Origin: Branchiostoma floridae
Lineage: Eukaryota > Chordata > Leptocardii > Amphioxiformes > Branchiostomatidae
NCBI RefSeq assembly: GCF_000003815.2
Contig: NC_049983.1
Span: forward strand, 28,975,959-29,028,965
Length of the DNA: 53,007 bases
Direction: 5' to 3'
Position numbers and translations under genes: made by a program. This document shows, piece after piece, positions 19,939-30,964 of the stretch. A model generated the notes under the pieces. The model saw nothing but the letters and a program-made list of their open reading frames with translations, had not been told where the DNA came from and searched no databases. The number at the start of each line of letters is the position of its first letter. The first letter of the stretch is position 1.

Positions 19939-22900
19939 GTAAGTGAAAGCATCCTATAGCCTTAAAGATTCGGACTGACCGAGGCTAGGGTGGTCGTAAA
20001 ATTAAATGTTGTAAATACCTCATATAGTCAGTAATCTGATGACAATTGTTTTCTATTACACGGACGGATGACAAAAACCCTGGAGGCGTTCCTCTGTTTT
20101 TGTCTATAGCTTTAAGCTAAGTTCAGACAATCACGCCATTTTGGCAATACTGGTTTGGTCACTGTAATCACATGTAAGGGTGAAAAATCGTCTTCTTTAT
20201 GTCGGGATCTCAATTAATTCTGTCAGAAAACGTTGGGAAAATTGAATGGAGCGAGAACAAGAGGCCGTTATGACCAGGTGGTCGGCTTGTAGAGGTGCCC
20301 GCTTGAACAGTTGTGACTGTAAAGTACTCAGCAACATAGACGAGACTGGGAGGGGGTTGCTGTATGAGCTAGGCCCTGGGCAGCGCTCGCAGCACAGTGG
20401 ACGACAACGTGCAGCCAAGCGACGAGACGAAGTAGTAAAGCCCACATTCCACTAGACGGCGATCGCGCTGTGCGCTCACTGCGATATAAACCGGATGTGT
20501 GTAACCTTCTATTCCATACTAGGTATATCATACAAAAGGCAACAGTGTGACTGAACAGAAAACAAAACACACAAAGCGTAAAAAGATTCGCTTTTTTCTT
20601 TACAATTCGTTGAGTGATCCGTCATTTTTTTGGTCGCAGCGAGAGCGCAACGAGAGTAGCGTCCTACTAAATGGGGGTATTACTGGAACGTACCAACACT
20701 ATATGAAGCCTGTAGTAGGTTTTCAGTTTTTAGTCCTCATGATGTGCCCAAATATACAGAGTAAAAAGGCACTTGGTGTGCTTTTAAGAATCTTAACTGG
20801 ACCTGTTACAACCATGGTCAACTGTATGTACACTTCGCCCAACTTAGCAGACAAATCATCGGTCGCTAATTGTCCAAGAATGTGACTTGTAAGAATCCGT
20901 CTCCGGGTTTCCAACCCTCAATGTGATCACGGCGCTGCTGTTTTCTGATACACCTTTTCACGCGGCGGACATGATAGCTCTAAAACGACTTCAATGAGGG
21001 AAACAAAAGACTGTCCATCATAATTTAGTTCAACCAATTATAGCATGGAAATTAGAAAATGGACCAATAAGAGAATGGCTGTATGTCCGTCAAATATTTG
21101 CATTATTATGTTTTTAATTTGCATCTCTTAAAAGGGACTATGGGATCAGTCCATGTATTCTTAATTGCTGTATATCTGTCGGCACATAAAACTAGTTATG
21201 GTATTTATCATTTGATCTTGTATTGTAAAAATGTGTGTTGTCTGGGGGAAAACTAAATGGGAGCTGATTTTAGAAATAAGTGTTTTCTGTTTGCCTCATT
21301 GACGTCGTCTTCGATCTATCATGGCCGCCGCGCGAGAAAGGTGTATTGCCACGGTTTTTCTGATCGTTCCGAATATGTCTCGACCGCCTACCATCCTAGT
21401 TTCCCGTACCCTGGGAGCCAGACAGGACCGGGTAGCTAGCGAGTTTTGTTCGGGGACCCAAGGCAGTCAGCCCGCAGTCTCACAAAGTGCTCCGGGGGAG
21501 TTTAAGCCTGAAGGAGTTATCGCTACCCTTTCCGTCTGGTGTCTCCTGCCATGCAGAGCATCCAAGAGGGGCTGGTCAGTGCTATGATTGATGACCCCAC
21601 CGCCCAGCATGTCATCCCCCACCCTGCCCAGTGCAAAACCTTATATTATTGGCTACAGTTGATTTCAACTAAAGTCAACATGAAAATATTTCCCACACTT
21701 TGGATGCAAAAATATTTCCCACACTTTGGATGCTGTAAATTTGTTAACTGATGATGATTTGTACAATTGCAAAGTAAACATAGTCCTTTCCCCAGCAGTT
21801 GTGGTTTGACATTTTCACATGTGGATTGTGATGCCCTATCAGGCTCAGTATTCTGCTGTGCTGGGATTAGAGGTAATTAGTGCCAGGCCAATAGTAGCCC
21901 TTGCTCTCTATAGAGAGCGAGGGACCTGACAGCAAGAGAGAAGGCACCAGACGGGAGAAGGGTAGATAAACTGTCCTAGCTGCCCGATCCCGGCTGGCTC
22001 CCAGGGAGAGTCTCCCGGGGCTCCCATACTGCAGCCCCACCGACAAGTTAGTCAGCTGGTTTGGGCAAAACAAGGGGCCCCGCCCGGTAAACTATCCAGG
22101 ATGACACCCAGGCTAGAGATGCCTGCCATCGCCTAACGCAGGAACCCATTATTCGCAAAGCAGCTGCAAAATGAGCATATACATACAGTGGATTACAAAA
22201 TATCGGAAAACGTATAATGATGTCATAGAAAGCCAACGTCAATTCCAAGATCGAAGAAGAAGATGTGAAAGAACAACAACAACAAAAAAATAAGGGAACT
22301 ATTGTTCAGTAACATTTTATACCATACTCTGTGTGTCTAGTCATTTGTTCAACCCTCCTACTCACTTAGATTTCATCATGAAGGGAGGTTTTTTTGGCCC
22401 AACTTTTCGCACGCTCGCATCAGTTTGGGGGTTCCCAGAGGATGTCGTCCGTATAATCAAATCAATATGGCCTAAGTACAAAATGACTGAGCACAAAATG
22501 ACAACACCCTTTCGCCCGCAGGCAGCGTAGTAACATTTCTGAAAGGTTGACTCAATGAAGTTGTTTTGACGTGGTCTGTGTATCTTGCCATTGGCAATGG
22601 TCTTTCAAAAAGGCGTCATTGTTCTCGGCATGGGAAACCTCCGACATTAATTTCAAGAGACTGGAGGGCAAGATTGAGCTTAGTCTTTAACAAAGGCGAG
22701 GTATTTGAGCAATTATGCCATCGGCTTTGCACCTGGTGGAACAAAGGGCCCTTAAACTCTCCGGATGCGCAGCGAGACGTGACTAATAAAAAGCGATCTG
22801 AACGCCGATAGTACCGAATGTATTCCCTCCCAAGTTTAGCTTGCGGCTAGTTGGGTTGTCGGCTGTGTACTGATATCTGCATGTCAGTCAAACCAATAAC

Positions 22901-25717
22901 GGGTTAATGACCCGCCTATATGTGCGTCGGTGCTATAAGGTCTGTCTGGTCTGTTGCTATAGCCACCGAATAAATCTACATTGACATGTGAATGACATTT
23001 ACATGACCATGAACAGCCGCAAACAAATAAGACAGAGGTAATAAACAGTAAATAGATTGTAATACAAATCATAGTAAATCAAGGCATGACTGATTTAAGT
23101 GCAGTGACAACATCGAAAAAATCTAAATGACGAAAAAATCTAATGATAAATGAATATCCAGCAAAAATTAAAGTGATAATGGAAACACCGGGGAAAGGGT
23201 ACGTGTGATATTGCAGAAGGCGGCTATACCCCTTGACCAGCTTTGATACTATCTTATGGCACCGTAGGATCTGTTTGGAGATTACGCGACTTCATGTTAT
23301 TTCTCTGTCGTTGTCTCAGTGGGCTGTGCCTGGAAAATGGTCTTCAAGATCGTCGCGGGGGCGCCAGGGAGCAGCTACGCCCTCTGGCATTCCCGAGGTC
23401 CTCACGGTGACCAGGTACACCCGAGCCTGACCGGACACAACCACTACCGCAGCCCGGACCTCGATCAGTGGTTCTCACTCCACGTCACCAAGGTAACAGT
23501 TCATAAAAGTGGGTTCACACTTGCGTATATATTCAAGTCCGTATGAGTTCCGTATGGCCTTGTTAGCCTCTACTACGCTCCACAGGTCACTGTAAAAATA
23601 ATAGAAATTGGACAAATATAGACACATAACATGTCACAGGAGTTAGCTGTCCGACGATTTTCTATTATTTTTCCTGAGCCCTGTGGAGGCTCGGGCGATT
23701 GCCGCATAATCGTCGTCCGATCGATTTTCGCCAAATGTGACAAGGGTATAAACACGCCAGGGGGCTTTAGGCCAAAGAAAAAAAAACAATCCTTGCCAAA
23801 AAGTGAAGGTATATATAGCTAGAGTAGTCGTGAAGAACTGAATAAACAAGTTTTTGTCCACAAGCTATGAGTAACACGACAAACAACGTTTCGGTGGCCG
23901 TTCAACTCTACCTACAGAGGTATTACCCCAGGCTCTGGCCCGTCCCTTCCTGAAAAAAATATCAGCATGACTTTTTTACCGTTCCAGGTAAAGGTGAGCC
24001 TGGTAACGAGGCACCAGCATACCCGTGACATCATCTTTAACGCCCACGGCTCTGGCATGGACAACTGGTTCTCCAAGGAACGCCTCCTCTCCTCGCCTTG
24101 GACCGACCTCAAGACCGCACCTACCAACTTCTTCTCCATTCAGGGCGATGAGCTGTGGAAGAGGTGAGCACATTTAGACAAATCCAGCTTTTGATGAATG
24201 GTATTTGTGGGCCGCAAATCCGATTTGATTTGATTTATTATTGCAACTAGATCAATCCTGTATTATTGATTACATCTGCCCTTATGTTTACAACTGTCTT
24301 AAGAAGCGAGAAGAAGTTGAACCTGTACATACTAGCACATAGTAGTCCCTGTAGATGAATTTGTGCCTTATCGCTACGACCTGTACTAAGCTTGTTGGAG
24401 CATAAATGTACAATAAAGGTCTTTCATTCATTCATTCATTGAAATTGCAAACAGTACAGTACAAGGACACAGGCGCTAGGCAGCGGTATGCTGGTGTCGT
24501 GGCCCACACATGAATACATACATTAATACATTGGGTGAAACTATAACATTAAAATACAACTTAAAATATGTCCCTAAATCTATGGTATCGATCAGCGATC
24601 AACCGATACACAAGTAAATATTTGCGCTAGAGAACGAGGAGACTTGTCAGCTATACTAGGTTTGGGGAGGAGGCTATGTTTTCTGACCCCTGCAATTTGG
24701 AGGTTTGGGCTGTATTATTTTATACCTTTTTGAGAGGCGTCTCCATCCTCTAATGACGTGATTATTACCTTTGAAAATAGTTATGTTTTCCGTAACAAAT
24801 ATTTAACTGAAGAAGCGCTTGATGGATTGTTGAAATCTGGTATGTTCATTGGTGTCAACATACCAAAGTTCGACATTGTAATTGATGGCGTTCTCTGGTA
24901 GCCTCCATTGAAGGATCTCTGGACCTTTTGCTCGTCTTTTGGGCACAAAAGGCACTTTTACTGGCCATTTTTTTTACTCGGTCGCTTGTATTGCCGGCCC
25001 GTAGTACAAGCAAAACAGTACAAAAAGAAATGGCCAGTAAATTTAAATGCGTATTATGAGCAAAAAAAAAAAACGTTAAATAGGGCCCAGAGAGCGTGCT
25101 ACGGCACTGAAGCAGAACTTTTGAACCTATGTTGGATTTCTTTGTATCTGCAGGCTAGTTGCACAAGTTGAGCTGAAATGCTAGTTTCGTATACATCTTT
25201 GATGTTATTATTAATTATGGTCTATTCAGTCACCCAGACGTGAAGGCCTCCTCAGCAGTCTGGTAGACGACTGTACGTTACATCTCCACCAGAACATTAG
25301 ACCGGAGACTTATAAATGTGCTAAGATATCTTAGGGAAACAGCAGCAAACAGAAGACGATGGGAGGAGTTGTACAAAGACGTACATTGATTTGGTTATCG
25401 ATGACAGTATTTTTCTGTCTATCTTTAACTAAGAACCGTGACTGTCATTATCATCATAATTATTATTCATGGTCTATTCTTCCACCACCAGGCGGTTCTT
25501 TATCAACCAGCACTACCTACTCTGCCCGTTTGACACCGGATGGCTGGTCGTGCTCGATCCTGGATCTGTGTGTCTTTGGGAAACAAGGGTGAAGAGCAGG
25601 GGAAACAACCAAATCCTGTTCTCCAGGAAGGCCACGAGCGTTAATTACGAGCCAGGTATACTTTTGAAGCATCTAGTTTCAACACATGTGGTAGCACCAT
25701 CATCATCATCAGTTACT

Positions 25718-25786
<69 letters not shown>

Positions 25787-26184
25787 ATAGTAGTAGTAGT
25801 AGTAGTATAGTACATGTAGTAAACGGGATGACTGAAGATAAAGGAATAAAAGCTTCGGCAACCCAAAGACCGAATGGACCGATCTTCAAGCCCTGCCCCC
25901 TGTTCAATTACCCTGGCATCCAGCCCATTGTCGTAAGGTAGCCTGGAGGCATGCGCATTGGCCTAAGTTATTGGGAGTGGAGGTGTCGAAAGCTTCTCCG
26001 AAGTGAGGTTGGACAATCCATGGTGGCAGGTTAGGGTGCGATATGTTCAGTGAGTTCAACAATTCTTCTCTCATCTGAAGTTTGGTCTCCTTTTGATACA
26101 CTTCAGCTTTTCTTCTTTCTTTTTTCAGACTGGGCGAATGTTGGGCAGGCGGACGCTCTGGAAATCTACGTCCAGTCCTGTTGA
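19731..26184 (+). CDS. Secreted 258-residue protein with an Asp-His run and an unnamed Trp/Phe-rich domain (five coding exons)
   Basis: Coding exons are 19731-19938, 23320-23492, 23988-24163, 25492-25655 and 26129-26184. Every intron has GT..AG ends and the phases agree (1, 0, 2, 1), giving one open frame. Residues 1-22 are a signal peptide (core IVGIVVLFCVW). Residues 26-35 are five Asp-His pairs, a potential divalent-metal ligand. Residues 38-69 include a short possible helix (VASLRHQLSQ) and a Pro/Gly linker. From 72 to 258 a single domain follows, with landmarks CAWKMVFKIVAGAPG, DLDQWFSLHV, DIIFNAHGSGMDNWFS, LLSSPWTDLK, TNFFSIQGD, RRFFINQHY, GWLVVLDPGS and a terminal ADALEIYVQSC. There is no transmembrane segment or anchor after the signal, so secretion is inferred. 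The mature chain has five Cys, one of them the last residue. I do not recognise the family, and no catalytic motif is visible. An extracellular binding or matrix role is a guess. Confidence 0.85.
20441..20677 (-). mobile_element. 237-bp inverted-repeat element (MITE), copy in intron 2
   Basis: The ends are imperfect inverted repeats about 45 bases long: CCCACATTCCACTAGACGGC at the left, and the complement of CCCCATTTAGTAGGACGC at the right. Sub-terminal GCGCTC...CTGCGA motifs are shared by both arms. Reverse-complemented, it aligns over its whole length with 34141-34377, which is also 237 bp. No transposase. Confidence 0.8.
20680..22310. other. Intron sequence; no exon recognised
   Basis: Part of the 3.4-kb intron between exons 2 and 3. 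A G+C-rich patch at 21890-22140 holds several minus-strand frames without family resemblance. A direct repeat AATATTTCCCACACTTTGGA occurs twice near 21685-21732. Exons 2 and 3 join in phase without help from this region. Confidence 0.45.
22320..22480 (+). repeat. Repeat fragment matching 7215-7375
   Basis: Shares CACTTAGATTTCA, GGGTTCCCAGAGGATG and ATAATCAAAT in order with the segment just upstream of the long repeat's copy 1. Confidence 0.5.
22490..23300. other. Intron sequence; no exon recognised
   Basis: Last part of the intron before exon 3. No shared repeat or coding segment was noted. Confidence 0.4.
23320..23492 (+). CDS. Exon 3: start of the unnamed domain
   Basis: Acceptor TTGTCTCAG (AG at 23318-23319). 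The split codon becomes Leu70, and residues 71-127 run from GCAWKMVF to LHVTK. Donor GTAACA at 23493. The G+C content is much higher than in the flanking introns, as expected for coding sequence here. Confidence 0.9.
23508..23730 (+). mobile_element. Partial inverted-repeat element, relative of 26217-26513
   Basis: It begins GTGGGTTCACACTTGCGTAT and continues AAGTCCGTATGAGTTCCGTA, followed by GCCTCTACTACGCTCCACAG. This parallels the left half of the complete element in the 3' UTR. The right terminal repeat is missing or unrecognisable. It lies in the intron between exons 3 and 4. Confidence 0.65.
23988..24163 (+). CDS. Exon 4: middle of the unnamed domain
   Basis: Acceptor CGTTCCAG (AG at 23986-23987), donor GTGAGC at 24164. 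Residues 128-185 include DIIFNAHGSGMDNWFS and TNFFSIQGDELWK. It ends two bases into Arg186. Confidence 0.9.
24290..24440 (+). mobile_element. LINE 3' end with ATTC tail
   Basis: Contains CTGTACTAAGCTTGTTGGAG, then CATAAATGTACAATAAAGG, and ends in (TTCA)n, CATTCATTCATTCATT. Its terminal part resembles the 3' end of the nested LINE at 14104-14160. It lies in the intron between exons 4 and 5. A short TTGAT run at 24221-24236 on its left may be the tail of another insertion on the opposite strand. Confidence 0.55.
24445..25480. other. Intron sequence; no exon recognised
   Basis: Intron between exons 4 and 5. Exons 4 and 5 join in phase, so no missing exon is required. An inverted TGGCCATTT...AAATGGCCA pair flanks 24960-25040. 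Confidence 0.4.
25492..25655 (+). CDS. Exon 5: late part of the unnamed domain
   Basis: Acceptor CCACCACCAG (AG at 25490-25491), donor GTATAC at 25656. It completes Arg186 and encodes residues 187-240 (RFFINQHYLLCPFDTGWLVV onward), with two of the Cys. Immediately downstream in the intron is a GTA microsatellite. Confidence 0.88.
25719..25808. repeat. GTA trinucleotide microsatellite
   Basis: About 29 nearly uninterrupted GTA units, in the intron after exon 5. It creates poly-Val or poly-Thr chance frames. Confidence 0.95.
26129..26184 (+). CDS. Exon 6: C-terminus and stop
   Basis: A long pyrimidine tract and CAG (AG at 26127-26128). It completes Asp241, then encodes WANVGQADALEIYVQSC and TGA at 26182-26184. 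The 3' UTR runs almost at once into an inverted-repeat element (26217-26513). The first AATAAA I find downstream is at 26871-26876. Confidence 0.85.
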
Positions 26185-26216
26185 AAGCCTCGTACGCAAA
26201 GCCAACAACATGCATA

Positions 26217-26513
26217 AGGTGGGTTCACACGTGCGTATACATTTAAGTCCGTATGAGGTCCGTACGGTGTTCTCAGCCTCTACTCGGCTCCACGGGTGAC
26301 GGTAGATATAGTAGAAATTACACAAAAACTAGATGCATAACATACCAAAGGCCCAAGAGTATGATATGCCACCCAGCTAACGCGTCTTTATAATTATCTG
26401 TCTATATGTGTCCTATTTCTATCATTTTTCCAGCAACCTTTGAAGCCTGGTAGAGGCTACTTCCATACGGACCTTATACGGACTTGAATATATACCCACA
26501 TGTGAACCCACCT
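26217..26513. mobile_element. Complete 297-bp inverted-repeat element (MITE) in the 3' UTR
   Basis: The left end AGGTGGGTTCACACGTGCGT and the reverse complement of the right end, AGGTGGGTTCACATGTGGGT, match. They continue through AAGTCCGTATGAGGTCCGTA-type sequence for about 50 bases. It is internally non-coding and starts 32 bases after the stop codon of the secreted-protein gene, so it should be part of the mature transcript or of its termination region. Confidence 0.85.
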
Positions 26514-26519
26514 AAAGCT

Positions 26520-27890
26520 ATAGCAGTGCTTACCGGTGGACTCCAAGCGCTTAAAAAAAACTGACATTGAAAAAAAAAAAATTCTGAAAGAAAAGTCTTC
26601 GGATAATGGTCTTCTTCCTGTGTTTTGGTTAAAACAAAGAACAGTGAGAACGTTACAACCCTTATAGAATTGCTCAACTTTGGGGATTTTTTTCGATGAT
26701 TAACTTTTTTTTCTTTCAGTGTCTTTATTTGTTGGACGTTAGAAATGGGGATACGTAGTGAATGATTAAATAGCATATAAGCTGCTACAGTTGGCCATTG
26801 CGATATTTACTCTATTACTATACTAGACCTGGAACTTAGCTAGCCCAGACGTCCTTGCCGCATGATCATTAATAAATGCTTATGCTTATATAGTACATAT
26901 ACTATATACTCGTAATAAGTATGCAACTCCATCTGTATGGGAAATTACACTCAACTGACATTGCTCCTACTTTGTAGCAGTTCCTATAAATTTCAATCAT
27001 CATCATTATCGGTCCTTCCTATTACGAAGTGAAGCTAGCAAAGTTTATTCCCTAGAATTGCTTGTCAATCGTTGCTGAGAGAGCTTCATGTCCTTCTAAA
27101 TTAGCATGACATGAACTTTTAATGTCAATAACGGCAAAGAAAATTAGAGTATTGCTCCATAAATTGAATGTAACTGTATCTCCTCGACAAAGTAATGCAT
27201 GTGTCCAGTGCTGAAGTAGCTTGAAAATCTTAGAGGGGTCAACGCTTATGAGGGAAATAAAATGCAGTTGTACCTGTTTTGTACTGACCATAACGAACAA
27301 CAAGATTTCGATCCTCTGACAATACCTTAAAGCTGGATATTTCAACACTAAATGACAGGATTCTGAGTTATAATCATGATGATGATTGCTGACAAGCAAC
27401 CTTTGAAGCAAGTTCAATGTGACAACTGATACGATCTTGTCGCCACTGTGTTTAATCTGTCCTTGACGTTGTATCAATAAAACTTAGTTCAACTGCAAAA
27501 CTATGATGCTTCGATGTTTCATTATAATATTACATTAAAAGTGCGGTCTGTTCTACATGGAACCGGAATACGATGTTGACATCATGTAGATTTGACAATT
27601 CATCAACGTTACTTGATGAAATGTTTTGATACAATGTTATACGTAACAGGGGTTGAAGAAGTAACAGGACAATGCCATTTCAGGCAGTTTGATTTTATAA
27701 TGTAGAGAGATAGAATGAGATATATTATAAGAGATTTTATAAGGTAGAATACCATAAAGAGTTCAATCGGTAACAGGACATAAATCAACAGTACAATACG
27801 CTTTCAAACAGTTTCATTTTATAAATACACGCACACATTGTAATCGTAAAATATGTTAAAGTGAAGAAGAAATACTTTTTTCACTATCTA
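26520..27890. other. Downstream region; no confident gene
   Basis: Contains a candidate polyadenylation signal at 26871-26876. A minus-strand open stretch of about 140 codons at 27052-27477 lacks an ATG near its start and shows no family resemblance, so I do not call it a gene. Confidence 0.45.
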
Positions 27891-27894
27891 CTTC

Positions 27895-28262
27895 TACCGG
27901 GGCAAATTTGTGGCTTCGTAGCCTGTCAACGGTACAATTGGGACCTAAGCCTAATACTTTGGAATAAGGGCCCCTGCCGGGCAGTTTACGGACTGTTTTG
28001 CCATTTTGGGGCGTGACCCCTACGTGGCCCCGTGGGATACCCTGTCACTACCGGGATATTTTCGGGGCCGGACGCCCGGGCGCCGGACTAATTTTATCTC
28101 CGAGTAAAAATCAACCTGCGACCTAGTAACTAATAGACGCCGTAAGATAATCGTGAGAACACCGAGAGGTACCCCCGCGGTACCCGGCAGCCCATCGGGA
28201 CAAATTTGTTGCTTCGGGGCCCGGGTACAGTGCAAATATGACCAGATCATTACATGAAAGTC
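27895..28262. repeat. GC-rich segment with repeated ends
   Basis: GGGCAAATTTGTGGCTTCG near 27900 and GGGACAAATTTGTTGCTTCG near 28197 are followed by related sequence, giving direct repeats about 300 bases apart. The interior is unusually G+C-rich. Probably a transposon fragment; class unknown. Confidence 0.45.
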
Positions 28263-28494
28263 ATCCATCTCCAACGTGAGAGTGTTTAAAACAACGGACG
28301 TCTGGCGCTGCCTGGCAAAAAAGACCGTGTACTTACAAGGTGTGTCGAGTGTGGGTATATTTGTATTAATGTTGTTAGTAATGTTGCCGCAAAAATAGGA
28401 ATGTCAAAGGTTCTAAAACTACTACTGATTCTCATCCTGTAAGGTACGGTTCGAAACTATATTTGACCCTGTAATTAGAGTTATTATGTTTACC

Positions 28495-28682
28495 TTCACG
28501 GCAGGTGAAGCTCCGGAACTTCCTGGTTTGATATCTCGAGTTCTGGACGGTTTAGGCTATGAGTTTTTAGTTTAGTGTGGTAGACAGCTCTTGATGCCGA
28601 GAGTGGTATAGGTTTGGGCCCCTTATAATTAGCGGCTTGTTTTGAAACTGCAGGGTAGGTTAAGTGTCAGACTTTGGAAGGG
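28495..28682 (+). repeat. Dispersed repeat, inverted partner at 41620-41770
   Basis: GGTTTGATATCTCGAGTT, TAGACAGCTCTTGA, GTGGTATAGG and AGTGTCAGACTTTG occur in this order here and on the opposite strand at 41620-41770. A weaker relative is within the array at 45290-45430. Confidence 0.7.
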
Positions 28683-28683
28683 A

Positions 28684-28775
28684 ATAAGGCCACAGCAAGT
28701 AAATTCTATGGATGACATCCTCTGCAGACGGCAAAAATAGTGAGATAGGGCGAAAAAAAAACAAGATGGGTATTG
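28684..28775 (+). repeat. Dispersed repeat, partner at 5627-5730
   Basis: Same order of GGCCACAGCAAGTAAATT, GGATGACATC and CAGACGGCAAAAATAGTG as the left-hand copy. Confidence 0.7.
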
Positions 28776-28869
28776 GTGAATTCAGGTTAAGATAATGTGT
28801 TCGATCCGTCAGAGGATTCTAACCATCCCTGTCGACATTCTAAAATTCTGGGTATAATCACGTCAGCCA

Positions 28870-29520
28870 ATTAAGCCATTGTGATCTTCCATCCCAATAT
28901 CTGCTTGGAGATGATTGTGCCGTCTACGATACATTTGTGGTGACGTCGGCGACCATGCACGGCAATCAGACCGGTTCTACCATCGATGTCACCTCCACCC
29001 CAGAGCCAATAGGGAATGGGTTTCACCCCTGTGTAAAATCCCGTACCGAGTAGTGCGGCAAATTCGAACATGCAGTTCACATATTTAGTTGTATTTCTTT
29101 TCATTGGAAATGTACCATACAGAGGGCTTCCCAGGCAACAATGCTGATTTTGGGTGCCATTGAATATACACTATACAAACTGAACATCGAATCGTCAGTT
29201 TGCAGGATCATGAAGCAAATAAAACTTCAGATATTATGATTGTTCATGATCAGATATTATGATTTATCATTACCACAGATCTTCTAACATCAATGATCCC
29301 GTTTCTTACTCAAACCATGAGGCTTGTCATTCTCTACATCCAACCCCTACATTAGTCCAGGTAGAACCTATACTGGAGTGATGCTGGATCGAATTAGAAC
29401 TGTAGTTTTGACACGAAAACAGGGCTTAACCAACGTTTCCACTGTCCAATTCTTGTCTTTGTCAAGGAATGCGTAATCGACTGCTTCTTTGACGTCACGT
29501 TGAATTTTGATTCAGTAAAA
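28870..29520 (+). repeat. Direct duplication, unit A
   Basis: Aligns with 30105-30960 (unit B). Landmarks are ATCTGCTTGGAGAT, GACCGGTTCTACCAT, GTAGTGCGGCAAATTC, ACATGCAGTTCACATA, AATGCTGATT, and a long conserved block CCTACATTAGTCCAGGTAGA to AACTGTAGTT. No coding function is visible. Confidence 0.8.
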
Positions 29521-29890
29521 CATGAATGTTACAATGTAGCCTTATAGGCCTTAACAGTGGAAATACCGAGAAAATGGACGACAATCGACTACTCCGGCAA
29601 AGATTATGGCCTTTTCTAACTACTGGGATATGCCTGAAGCGCATCTGGGTAAGGCATAAATCTGCTGGGTCTACTTTGTATTCAGCCATTCAAGTCACTA
29701 CGTAACACAGAGTGAAGATTAAAGCTAGCTTGAGGTTTACTAAGGAGAAGTAAAAATTCTTCACTACATCGGGATAGACTATGATATAGAACAAAAGATG
29801 ATATGGATAGGGGTACTATGTGCTTTTAGCGATCATAGCAGAAATAATATGATAAACAACACGGCAACCCACAAAATTATCTCCCACTAT
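29495..29890 (-). repeat. Inverted partner of 18440-18850
   Basis: The reverse complement matches 18440-18850. It begins inside the right end of direct-repeat unit A. Confidence 0.8.
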
Positions 29891-30104
29891 TGCAGCTAGT
29901 GGCCTCCTTTGTAATCAGTCACTCATGTATGTAACACGGAATATCAAAGGTCGTATGAAGTTAGGTCTTTTGGGGGTCTTATTTTGCCCAGCTGACAGCG
30001 AGTATTGGTAAACTCAGGTCCAGACAACGTGTTCGGCCCGTCAGAGCATTTTAACTATCCCTGTCGACATTCAAACGTTCGGAGGATAAGTCGAATTACG
30101 ATCG

Positions 30105-30960
30105 CCCACCCAACATCTGCTTGGAGATTTCAAGATTGACCAGCCTACTGTACGTTGCAGTGACGTCAGCAAACTTGCACAGCGATCCGACCGGTTCTAC
30201 CATGTGTCACCTCAGGCAGTAGCTAATACTGTAAATGCATTTAAGTTCGCGCGGATTTAATTTGGCAGTAGCGGGAAAATTACTTTTGCGGTGGTTTTAA
30301 GTTCGCGGTAGTACCATGCACTGTACTCTCTTATAATTACTGCCATGAAAAATGTGGTTTTAAGTTCGCGGTGAAGTAGCCACCGCAAAAACGGGGAACA
30401 TAAAACCACCGCAAAAGTTTCTGCATTTACAGTATTCGTCCAATAGCCAACAGGGAATGGATTTCACCCGTGTCGAATCCCATATATACCAAGTAGTGCG
30501 GCAAATTCAAACATGCAGTTCACATACTAGTAGTCAGTTTTCTTTATTTCATTTTGAAATGTACCATACACAGGACATCCCAGGCACAAATGCTGATTCT
30601 GTGTGCCATCAAAATATACACTGTACAGTTGAACAGTAGAACATTTAATAGTCAGTTTACAGGATCATGAAGCAAAAAACCCCTCAGATATTATGATTGT
30701 TATCATTTTCATTACCTTTTTCTAACATAAATTATCCAGTTTCCTACAAAAACCGTGGGGCATATCATTCTCTACATTACAATCCAACCCCTACATTAGT
30801 CCAGGTAGAACCTATACTGGAGTGATGCTGGATCGAATTAGAACTGTAGTTCCGACACGAAAAGAGGGCTTAACCAACGTTCAATTTGTCTTTGTCAAGG
30901 AATGCGTAATCGACTGCTTCGTTGACGTCACGTTGAATTTTGATCCAGTATGATTTCTAC
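30105..30960 (+). repeat. Direct duplication, unit B
   Basis: Second copy of 28870-29520, about 1.2 kb downstream. It is longer because of an inserted inverted-repeat element (30229-30432). Confidence 0.8.
30229..30432. mobile_element. 204-bp TA-flanked inverted-repeat element (MITE)
   Basis: The ends CTGTAAATGCAT and ATGCATTTACAG are perfect inverted repeats, flanked on both sides by TA, the target site of Tc1/mariner-type elements. Sub-terminal TTAAGTTCGCG words and a repeated GCGGTGGTTTTAAGTTCGCG occur inside. It is absent from the paralogous position in unit A. Confidence 0.85.
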
Positions 30961-30964
30961 CAAA

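Noticed and set aside
25469-25810. Frame extending exon 5 into a poly-Val tail
   Set aside because: The coding part ends at the donor at 25656; the valines come from the intronic GTA microsatellite.
27052-27477. Minus-strand open stretch of about 140 codons
   Set aside because: No ATG near its start, no recognisable motif, AT-rich composition, no splice or promoter context. A decayed transposon fragment remains possible.
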